Source: Clostridia bacterium (GTDB lineage Bacteria; Bacillota; Clostridia; Oscillospirales; CAG-272). Taken from it: a stretch of 64,000 nucleotides of DNA. Made by a program: the position numbers and the translations under genes. Positions 34,615 through 41,895 of the stretch are shown piece by piece. Location of the stretch: assembly GCA_017464805.1 (NCBI GenBank), contig JAFTYE010000005.1:62001-126000 (forward strand). The letters are read 5' to 3'. Each line of letters begins with the position of its first letter. The first letter of the stretch is position 1. The notes under the pieces were generated by a model. It saw only the letters and a list, made by a program, of their open reading frames with translations, was not told the DNA's origin and made no database searches.

Positions 34615-35316
34615 TCAGCCCTTTCCGATAAAGAAGATCTTGTAAAGTGATTCACGGAACGGACGCACGATGGCAACCACGATCAGCAGCATTCCCAGAA
34701 TGAACAGGGGAATGAGTGAGAAGAGCGACCAGCGCACCACCGATACCACGTCAAAGGCTACGCCGATCATCATCTCGATCAGTACCGTCCACGCACCAAG
34801 GGCGATCAGTCCGCCGCCCCACACGTACAGGTACCCGTGCCGCAGATGGAAAAGCAGGGTGGCAAGTGCCGTCACGATCAGCCCCAGCACGCCCGCCACA
34901 GGGAGGGCAAAAGGCAGAAACCACCCGCCGTCTGTTTGCAGATCCACGTAAAGCAGAAAAAGCAGAATGGCCGCAAAATCACAGGGTACAAACACCGTCG
35001 GCAAGGGATGCTTGAACCAGGACGGCAGAATAAAGAACAGATAAAACAGAACCACACCCCCCGCTACGTAGCCCGACCAGCTGACCTCACTGTGATAGGA
35101 AAGCTCAAACACCAGCGGCAGTACGAGAGGGATCAGGAAAAGGATGGTAAGCACGAACAGAATGCTCTTGCGGTTCACCTGCTCGGACACGAATTCCTTT
35201 TTTGGATAGGTGGGGATCTTTTCGTTTGGAATGTCGGGATGATAGACCCGTGTGTTGCAAAGGGGGCAAAGCGTCTGCCCCGCGGAAAGCTCCGCACCGC
35301 ATCGGATACAGTACAT
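34615..35316 (-). CDS. Zinc-ribbon membrane protein (DUF6320-like)
   Basis: A 233-residue protein with an N-terminal zinc ribbon (CIRCGAEL...CPLCNTRV, residues 3-20) and about six membrane helices. I recognise the layout as DUF6320-like, a family found beside acyltransferase genes; its function is unknown. The ATG directly follows the TAA of the upstream fusion gene with no gap, and GGAG lies within that gene's end, so the two are translationally coupled. Confidence 0.75.
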   Translation of the reverse strand: MYCIRCGAELSAGQTLCPLCNTRVYHPDIPNEKIPTYPKKEFVSEQVNRKSILFVLTILFLIPLVLPLVFELSYHSEVSWSGYVAGGVVLFYLFFILPSWFKHPLPTVFVPCDFAAILLFLLYVDLQTDGGWFLPFALPVAGVLGLIVTALATLLFHLRHGYLYVWGGGLIALGAWTVLIEMMIGVAFDVVSVVRWSLFSLIPLFILGMLLIVVAIVRPFRESLYKIFFIGKG

Positions 35317-37554
35317 TTAGTTCTCCTTTTCTCTTGCGTTGCTCTCGATCACGGCGCGAATGCCCAGCTCACGGAGAACGTCGTACAGGACGCGCTCGAA
35401 TACTGGCTCGGCCATGTTGCGGATGATGTTCAGATACATTTTACCGCCGTAGGTGATGAGAGAGGTGTTGTAGGGGGCACTTGCCTGAGCACCCAAGACG
35501 AAATCCAGCCGCTCCACATGTCGGCAGAATTCGGGCGGCATGTTCACCGCTCCGAGATTGGAGAAGCTGAAGCAGGACTTTCGCTCCCCGACGGCATTAA
35601 AGATGGATTTCATGATGATATTTTTAAGAAACAGCGGTACCACCCGCACGGCAAGCATTCGCTCGCTTCCCACGTTCGTGGCGATCATCGCGGCCATGTT
35701 CTTTTCGGTAATCTGCAGCTTCATCTGATGCTGTACGATGTGGCATACCTCGGAAAATTCGTACTCGCCGAGGCGCGGGTCAATGCCGGGCACGGCGTAT
35801 AGAATGAAGTTCCGCAGGGTCCTTGACGGAAAGATCTTACGCAAATTCACGGGTACGTGTACCTTTACGTGCTTCCGCTGCCTCGGGTTTTTCACACGCT
35901 CTCTTTGCAGACGGTCGGCCGCCAGCAAAAGAGCAGAGGCAAGGTAGGCCGTGACGGTCACGCCCTCTGTCTTCGCGCGGGCAAGAATGTCCTCTGCGTC
36001 CAGAATAAAGGTGGTGTTGGTCTTAAAGCCGTCCGGCTCGCGCGGTCCCGTGATGCGGAAGGAATCGGTGTCGGCACGCGAGGCCTGATGTGGGCCCGCA
36101 TAGCGAAGGAAGCTGTCCTCCATCTCCGCCTCGCTCGGCTCCTCCAGACGGTCAAGTACGCCGTTTCCGAGCGGCACCTTCTCGCCGTATTTTTGATAAA
36201 TATATTCCGCGACCAGGGTTTTGAGGAACACAAGCCCCCCGTTGCCGTCGGTCAACGCATGGAAAAACTCTACCGCCACGCGTCGCTCGTAGGCCACCAC
36301 GCGGAAGGCACAGCGACGAATGTCGTCAAAGGGCATGCGTGCCAGCGGAAAGGGCTGTTCCTGTGCGATGACGGGAGCCTTCGGGATCTGCTCGAGATAA
36401 TACCAGAACAGGCCTCGCCGCACCCGTACCGCGATAGAGGGAAAGCGTCGTACCGTTACGTCCAAGGCACTTTGCAAAACCGAAAGATCCACTTCCTCGT
36501 TCAGCGTGGCAGACAGGCGGAACACGTTGCTCCAATGTCGTGTGCGCGCTGCGGGGAAGATCTTGGCGGCGTTATCCAGCGTCATCCAGCGCAGCTTTCG
36601 CTGATGCGGTACGTGCGCGCGCACAAAGCGACGGATGAGGTCGAAATCCTTTTCGTTTTCCGCCAAATTGTAGAGCAGGTAGCCGTGCCACATGCCCTCG
36701 CGTATGCTCAATTGGCTCTCGCATCCCGCTGCAAGCAAACGCTCGTGCATGGCGCGCGCATCGTCCAGCATGATCTCGTCGCCCCCCACAAAGGTAAGAG
36801 AGGGCGGCATACGGGACAGATCGCCAAAGAGAGGGGAAATGCCCGCCTCGCTTTTTCGGCGGCGATCCTCCTCCTCATTCTCGTTGCGGTTCGGGTAGAT
36901 GCTCCTTCCCTCCGTGCGACCGCCGTACACGTAACAGTCCGCAAAGTAGCGCAAACGTTCCCGCGTCATAGAGGGATCGACCTTTTTGTTGTTTTCGTAA
37001 GACACGCCGCTCCCCGTCAGATCGGTCCAAGGGGACACCGTGATCATGCCCGCAGGCAGAGCCCAGCCCTTTTCCTTGATCCGCAGGCACAGGGAATACA
37101 CAAGCCCGCCGCCCGCACTCTCGCCACAAAGCAGGATCTGCGAGGGGTCGTAGCCGTTTGCCAGCAAGTAGCCGTAGGCATCCAACGCATCGTTCTGCGC
37201 GGCGGGAAAGGGATGCTCGGGCGCGAGGCGGTAGGCCACACATAACACGCGCATGCCGCACTCGGCCGCCATCACGGTGCCAAAGCCCTTGGCGTAGGCA
37301 AGGCCGCCGCATGTGTAGCCACCGCCGTGCAGGTACAGGATTACCCCCGCGTTCAGCTCGTCGCTTGGCAGGATCATGGAGGCGGGAAGCGAGCCGATGC
37401 GGAAGTCCCGATACACCACATCCCCCTTATGTGTGCCGGCCATTAGCTCGCCGATCTTGTCCTGGCCGCGGCGCGCGGTGGAAAGTGAGCAGCTTGACAG
37501 AAAAGGCTTCCATAAAGCCAACTGGGAACGGATAAAATGCGCTTTCTGCTTCAC
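35317..37554 (-). CDS. Fusion: alpha/beta-hydrolase (HSL-type) + condensation/alcohol-acetyltransferase-like domain
   Basis: The 745-residue protein joins two enzymes. Residues 1-320 form an alpha/beta hydrolase of the hormone-sensitive-lipase type with oxyanion motif HGGGY (76-80), nucleophile elbow GESAGGG (Ser146), Asp259 and His290. Residues 330-745 resemble the condensation/wax-ester-synthase/alcohol-acetyltransferase fold with the active motif HALTDG (His432, Asp436) and the SFSNLG segment. Hydrolase and acyl transfer on one chain suggests making or remodelling an ester. GTG at 37554 has GGGAGAGG upstream. It is the first gene of an operon with a DUF6320-like protein and a GH43. Confidence 0.85.
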   Translation of the reverse strand: MKQKAHFIRSQLALWKPFLSSCSLSTARRGQDKIGELMAGTHKGDVVYRDFRIGSLPASMILPSDELNAGVILYLHGGGYTCGGLAYAKGFGTVMAAECGMRVLCVAYRLAPEHPFPAAQNDALDAYGYLLANGYDPSQILLCGESAGGGLVYSLCLRIKEKGWALPAGMITVSPWTDLTGSGVSYENNKKVDPSMTRERLRYFADCYVYGGRTEGRSIYPNRNENEEEDRRRKSEAGISPLFGDLSRMPPSLTFVGGDEIMLDDARAMHERLLAAGCESQLSIREGMWHGYLLYNLAENEKDFDLIRRFVRAHVPHQRKLRWMTLDNAAKIFPAARTRHWSNVFRLSATLNEEVDLSVLQSALDVTVRRFPSIAVRVRRGLFWYYLEQIPKAPVIAQEQPFPLARMPFDDIRRCAFRVVAYERRVAVEFFHALTDGNGGLVFLKTLVAEYIYQKYGEKVPLGNGVLDRLEEPSEAEMEDSFLRYAGPHQASRADTDSFRITGPREPDGFKTNTTFILDAEDILARAKTEGVTVTAYLASALLLAADRLQRERVKNPRQRKHVKVHVPVNLRKIFPSRTLRNFILYAVPGIDPRLGEYEFSEVCHIVQHQMKLQITEKNMAAMIATNVGSERMLAVRVVPLFLKNIIMKSIFNAVGERKSCFSFSNLGAVNMPPEFCRHVERLDFVLGAQASAPYNTSLITYGGKMYLNIIRNMAEPVFERVLYDVLRELGIRAVIESNAREKEN

Positions 37555-37585
37555 GATTGCCTCTCCCTTTGTTTTTTCTTCGCTT

Positions 37586-37614
37586 ATTATACCACAAAAA
37601 AGGCCGAGGGGCAA
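37586..37614 (-). promoter_or_regulatory. Promoter of the hydrolase-acyltransferase operon
   Basis: On the minus strand TTGCCC (37614-37609), 17 bases ending TGG, TATAAT (37591-37586). The -35 lies inside the terminator stem of the upstream GH2 gene. Confidence 0.65.
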
Positions 37615-37631
37615 GCCCCTCGGCCTTTTTT
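37596..37631. terminator. Terminator after the GH2 gene
   Basis: Perfect stem AAAAGGCCGAGGGG/CCCCTCGGCCTTTT with loop CAAG and T run on both strands. Confidence 0.88.
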
Positions 37632-37639
37632 GTCATGGA

Positions 37640-39904
37640 TTATCGGAGATTCTTGGGCTTCTTGATGCGGTTGAGCTTCTTGTTCAGTGCAAGCAGCTCC
37701 TCCTTGGTGAAGGACACATTCATCATACCCATCATCGAGGAAAGACGAAGCACGGTAAAACCGCCCATCATCTGCATCAGACCGCCATCGGCCTTCAGAT
37801 CGACGTCAAAGCCGCCGGACTTCTTCTCGCCGCCCTTCTTGCTCTCGTTCATCTTCTTCTTGATCTTCATGCCCATGCCGGCAAACCACAGCTTGCCGCG
37901 GAAGGACTGCATGATGTCGGAGATCTTGTCGTTGAGCGAGTAGCGGCCGGGAATCTCTACCACGTCGAACCAGTTCAGCACCGCACCGACCTCGCGCAGG
38001 ACATAGTCCATGTTGCGCTCGGCTACCTTGCGGATTTTGCCTTCGTCGGTCAGCTCACCCGCGCGGGCCACGATCACGCTCTCACCCACGTTCGGCACGT
38101 CAAAGTAGAAGAAGTGATCGTCGGCCTGCTTCACGCCAAGGCTCTTGCCGTTCACAAGCAGCTCGACCTCGGGTTGATTGGAGTACACGGTCACCTTCGT
38201 TACGTCCTCCACTCGGTCAATATAACGCTTGCCGCACAGATGCACGAAGGGCTCATCGGACAGCCATGCCTTGTAAGCGTAGAAGGCGTCCTTCTTGTAC
38301 TTTCTGTCCATGGTGACCAGACCCTTGTGGTTCTGGCCGTTCTCGCCGCCCTCAGCTCGTGCATCGGCACCGAAGTCGAACATGTTCCATACGTGGGTCG
38401 CCCACATATACTCGCGGGAGAATAGCTGACGGATCAGCTCCTCATGGTAAACGGCCTGATATTCCTCGGTATAGTCGCCCTGCTTCGGGTCGTTTGTATG
38501 CCAGTTGAGTGCCTCACAGCCGTACTCGGAGCAGCCGATCGGAATGGTCGGGTGGGTTTCGTGGAACTTGTCGAACCATGGGCCGTTCATCGAGGTATCG
38601 CCGCCGTACCAGCCGAAGTAGTGGTTGTAGGAAACAACGTCGGGAATCTGCAGATAAGGATCGTCCATCTTACACATGGAAACCGCCGCAATGGTGGTCT
38701 TGCGGGTCTTATCCATCTCGTGTGCCAGATCGTTGAGGATACGGTGGTTTTCAAGCAGATCCTCATCCGAGCCCGCGATGGAGATCTCGTTCGACAGACC
38801 CCAAACCACGATGCACGGATGGTTGTAGTTCTGGGTGATCAGCTCCTTCATCTGGGAGATCGTATTCTCGCGGCCGCCCGGCATGTGCTTGGAGATGTAA
38901 GGGATCTCCGCCCAGATGACCAGACCCTTCTCGTCACACAGATCATAGAAATACTGATCGTGCTGGTAGTGCGCCAGACGAATGGTGGTCGCACCGACCT
39001 CCATGATCAGCTCGATGTCCTCCTCGTGATGCTCGGGAAGCAGCGCGTTGCCGATGCCGAGGCGGTCCTGGTGACGGGAAACGCCGCGCAGGGGATATTC
39101 CTCACCATTGAGGATAAAGCCGCGGTCGGGATCGATTGCAAAGGAGCGGCAGCCGAAGCGGTTGCATATGTTGTCGATCACGGCGTCGCCCTCGCACAGC
39201 TCTACCTCGCAGCAGTACAGGTAGGGGTCGCGGCGGCCATGCCACAGATGCACGTCGGGAAGCTCGAAGGTCACCTTCTTTTCGGCACTCTCGATTTTGG
39301 CGATCTCCTTTTCGTCCTTATCGTACAGGGTGTAGACCAGCTTTTGGTCTTCCTTCATATTCGTAACGAATACCTCGACCTCGATCGTCGCGTCCTTCCC
39401 GTTCACGGCAGGGGTGATCTTCAGGCCGGGGCCGCCGTAGTAGTCCAGATCAAAGTGGGACTCTGCCACCGCGATCAGGCTCACGTTACGGTACAGACCG
39501 CCGTAGAAGGTAAAGTCGGCCATCTGGGGGTATACGGTCTCATTCGGGGAGTTATCCACGGCAATGGCAATCTCGTTCTCCTCGGAAAGGGCATCGGTCA
39601 GATTCACGCGCCAGGTGGAGTAGCCGCCGTCGTGGTGCGCCAGCTGCTTTCCGTTCACGTACACGTCGGCCGAGGAGTTGGCACCGCAGATCTCCAAATA
39701 ATACTGATCTGCTGCAGGCAAATCGGACTTTTTCAGTGCCTTCTTGTACAGACAGGTGCCGCGGAAATAGTCGTTTCCGCCATCCTGGCCGTCGGTTGCG
39801 TTCCAGGAATGGGGCAGATTGACCGCCTCGCCGCCCTGTGCGCCGATGTCGGTTGTGTCCTTGAAAAAGGACCAATTTTCGTTCCACAAAAGCTTTTCTC
39901 TCAT
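37640..39904 (-). CDS. Glycoside hydrolase family 2 beta-galactosidase-like enzyme
   Basis: A 754-residue GH2 enzyme with an N-terminal jelly-roll sugar-binding domain, an immunoglobulin-like domain and a TIM barrel. RLAHYQHD and WGLSNEIS mark the acid/base Glu, and GCSEYGCE the nucleophile Glu. After the barrel a Big-type domain is followed by an unusual tail (about residues 650-754) rich in Met, Gly and Lys. No signal peptide, so it cleaves imported galactosides or glucuronides in the cytoplasm. GGAGG selects the ATG at 39904. It is divergent from a GPH symporter gene that probably supplies its substrate. Confidence 0.92.
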   Translation of the reverse strand: MREKLLWNENWSFFKDTTDIGAQGGEAVNLPHSWNATDGQDGGNDYFRGTCLYKKALKKSDLPAADQYYLEICGANSSADVYVNGKQLAHHDGGYSTWRVNLTDALSEENEIAIAVDNSPNETVYPQMADFTFYGGLYRNVSLIAVAESHFDLDYYGGPGLKITPAVNGKDATIEVEVFVTNMKEDQKLVYTLYDKDEKEIAKIESAEKKVTFELPDVHLWHGRRDPYLYCCEVELCEGDAVIDNICNRFGCRSFAIDPDRGFILNGEEYPLRGVSRHQDRLGIGNALLPEHHEEDIELIMEVGATTIRLAHYQHDQYFYDLCDEKGLVIWAEIPYISKHMPGGRENTISQMKELITQNYNHPCIVVWGLSNEISIAGSDEDLLENHRILNDLAHEMDKTRKTTIAAVSMCKMDDPYLQIPDVVSYNHYFGWYGGDTSMNGPWFDKFHETHPTIPIGCSEYGCEALNWHTNDPKQGDYTEEYQAVYHEELIRQLFSREYMWATHVWNMFDFGADARAEGGENGQNHKGLVTMDRKYKKDAFYAYKAWLSDEPFVHLCGKRYIDRVEDVTKVTVYSNQPEVELLVNGKSLGVKQADDHFFYFDVPNVGESVIVARAGELTDEGKIRKVAERNMDYVLREVGAVLNWFDVVEIPGRYSLNDKISDIMQSFRGKLWFAGMGMKIKKKMNESKKGGEKKSGGFDVDLKADGGLMQMMGGFTVLRLSSMMGMMNVSFTKEELLALNKKLNRIKKPKNLR

Positions 39905-39945
39905 CGTTTCCTCCAAAAATGTTTTAGGGAATTCCATACACTATT

Positions 39946-39974
39946 ATTATAAGGGATAAGACGGCCTGTGTCAA
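39946..39974 (-). promoter_or_regulatory. Promoter of the GH2 gene
   Basis: On the minus strand TTGACA (39974-39969), 17 bases, TATAAT (39951-39946). Confidence 0.88.
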
Positions 39975-40097
39975 GGACGAGTTGGCAATTTGACGAGAAA
40001 AATGCCGGAAAAAATGCTTTTTAATCTTCAAATTCAAGCAATCTGTCCAAAAAAAGAGAAAAAATTAACAAATTTTTATCAAAATATCTAAAAAGGA

Positions 40098-40126
40098 TTG
40101 ACAGAAAAGAATGCATGTTGTATAAT
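40098..40126 (+). promoter_or_regulatory. Promoter of the sugar symporter gene
   Basis: TTGACA at 40098, 17 bases, TATAAT at 40121-40126. Confidence 0.9.
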
Positions 40127-40196
40127 ATAGGTACAAATACCGTACGACAGAGGCATTCATTCGGATATGCCCCTTTTGTATGTTTAGGAGGAAAAT

Positions 40197-41630
40197 ATGG
40201 ACAAACCGACAACCGCGAAGCGTCCCTTTGGAATCCGTGACAGCGTTGCCTACGCCGCCGGTGACCTGGGATGCAACATGAGCTTTGCGCTCAAGGGCTA
40301 CATGATGGCGTTCTGGACGCAGGTCATGGGCATGGGTGCCTGGTACTCCCTGTTGCTCGTGATCGTGCAGATCTGGGATGCGATCAACGACCCGCTGATC
40401 GGCTCCATGATCGACGCCGACCACCGCAAGTACAAGAGAAATAAGTTCCTTACCTACATCTGGATCGGCTCGATCGGTCTGATCGTGGGTGGTGCCTGCT
40501 GCTTTATTCCCGTGGCCGGCTTCCCGCCGCTTGCCAAGGCGATCATCTTCGTGGCCGGCTACGTGATCTGGGATGCCTTCTACACGATCGCCAACGTGCC
40601 TTACGGCTCGCTGCTTTCCCTGGTCTCCAACGATCCCGCTGACCGCGCCTCTCTGTCCGCTTGGCGCTCCATCGGCTCCATGGTCGGTAATATGCTGCCC
40701 ATGGTCATTCTGCCGATGATCATCTACGATGCAAACGAGAACCTTGTTGGCTGGCGTGTCTTCCTTGCCGCCTTCATCATGGGTATTCTGGGCTTCATCT
40801 GCTTCCAGTTCATGATCCGCAACACCGAGGTTCGCGTGGATGAGGATATCAAGGTCAACGAGGATCAGCCCAAATTTAACGTCTTCAAGGCCATGAAGAA
40901 CTTTGTAAAGAACCGTCCCGCCGTCGGTGCTACCGTTGCCGCCATGGGTATGTTCGTGGGTATGCAGGGTGCTACTGCTGCCGTGCAGGTCGTGTTCCAG
41001 GTATACTTTGGCAACACCGATATCATGGGTATCGTGCAGCTGTTTGCCATGATTCCGATCGTCGTCTTCACCCCTCTCGCCCGTAAGATGGTCGTGAAGT
41101 ACGGTAAGAAGGAGCTTGCCATCGTCGGCTCCATCGCCTCGATCATCGGCGCACTCGGCCTTTTTATCGTGACCCCGAACAACACGGGTCTGGACCTTGT
41201 CATTTACATTCTTTGCCAGCTCGTTTATAGCCTCGGCCTCGGTATCTACTCCACCGTTTCCTGGGCTATGATGGGCGACGCCATCGACTACAACGAGTGG
41301 AAGACCGGCACCCGCGAGGAAGGTACCGTGTACTCCCTGCACTCCTTCTTCCGTAAGCTCGCACAGGGCCTTGGCCCAGCCGCAGCTCTTTTGATCATGC
41401 AGCCTCTTGGCTACGTCAACAACGCCATCAACGATATGGGTGAGGCGTACATCGACGTGGACCTGCTCTCCTTCGAGGTTGGCTACAAGCTGCGTGTGCT
41501 GGTTGCCGCACTGTTCCTGGTTGCTGCGCTTATGCAGTTCGTGGGCCTTGCCCTCATCTACAACCTTGACAAGAAGAAGCTTGCCACCATGCAGGCCGAG
41601 CTTGCCGAGCGTCACGCCGCTGAAGAATAA
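40197..41630 (+). CDS. GPH-family glycoside/pentoside/hexuronide:cation symporter
   Basis: A 477-residue MelB-type secondary transporter with twelve predicted helices. The cation-site motif DAINDPLIG is near residue 62, and YAAGDLGCNM lies at the N-terminus, as in the GPH family. The product imports a sugar with Na+ or H+, probably a galactoside or uronide given the adjacent GH2 gene. A strong AGGAGG precedes the ATG. The gene is followed by its own terminator. Confidence 0.93.
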   Translation: MDKPTTAKRPFGIRDSVAYAAGDLGCNMSFALKGYMMAFWTQVMGMGAWYSLLLVIVQIWDAINDPLIGSMIDADHRKYKRNKFLTYIWIGSIGLIVGGACCFIPVAGFPPLAKAIIFVAGYVIWDAFYTIANVPYGSLLSLVSNDPADRASLSAWRSIGSMVGNMLPMVILPMIIYDANENLVGWRVFLAAFIMGILGFICFQFMIRNTEVRVDEDIKVNEDQPKFNVFKAMKNFVKNRPAVGATVAAMGMFVGMQGATAAVQVVFQVYFGNTDIMGIVQLFAMIPIVVFTPLARKMVVKYGKKELAIVGSIASIIGALGLFIVTPNNTGLDLVIYILCQLVYSLGLGIYSTVSWAMMGDAIDYNEWKTGTREEGTVYSLHSFFRKLAQGLGPAAALLIMQPLGYVNNAINDMGEAYIDVDLLSFEVGYKLRVLVAALFLVAALMQFVGLALIYNLDKKKLATMQAELAERHAAEE

Positions 41631-41640
41631 GACTTCGGCA

Positions 41641-41670
41641 GAAAAACACCGCCTACGGGCGGTGTTTTTC
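41641..41670 (+). terminator. Terminator after the symporter gene
   Basis: Stem AAAAACACCGCC/GGCGGTGTTTTT with loop TACG. Confidence 0.85.
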
Positions 41671-41679
41671 ACTTTTCCC

Positions 41680-41708
41680 TTGACAAATTCTTCCCGATAT
41701 GGTAAAAT
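41680..41708 (+). promoter_or_regulatory. Promoter of the P-type ATPase leader
   Basis: TTGACA at 41680, 17 bases ending TGG, TAAAAT at 41703-41708. Confidence 0.85.
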
Positions 41709-41720
41709 GACGTATACGCC

Positions 41721-41806
41721 CATGAGGGAGTAGCAAGCGCACCGCGTGCGGAGTAAGGTCAACATCATGGCTTATGCCTGTCTTACTTGAAATTGCAAGA
41801 CTCATG
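41721..41806 (+). promoter_or_regulatory. Manganese (yybP-ykoY) riboswitch
   Basis: The RNA begins CAUGAGGGAGUAGC and contains GGUCAACAUCAUGGC followed by GCCUGUCUUAC, the paired loops that define the yybP-ykoY family; the ends (CAUGAG/CUCAUG) close helix P1. It lies between a promoter and a terminator hairpin ahead of a P-type ATPase gene, matching the known Mn2+-induced switch for Mn/Ca exporters. Confidence 0.93.
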
Positions 41807-41830
41807 TATAGGAAGCTATACATGTAAGAG

Positions 41831-41869
41831 CGCCAAGTATAGCATCCCTGTTATACTTGGCGTTTTTTT
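41831..41869 (+). terminator. Riboswitch-controlled terminator
   Basis: Stem CGCCAAGTATA/TATACTTGGCG followed by TTTTTTT, 25 bases after the aptamer. The segment TATAGGAAGCTATA between them may take part in the alternative structure. Confidence 0.9.
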
Positions 41870-41895
41870 GCGGAATATATCATAGGAGGTATATG

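Noticed and set aside
40065-41768. A 567-codon antisense frame opposite the sugar symporter
   Set aside because: It is His/Asp/Gly-rich with no motif, and covers the symporter's own promoter and terminator.
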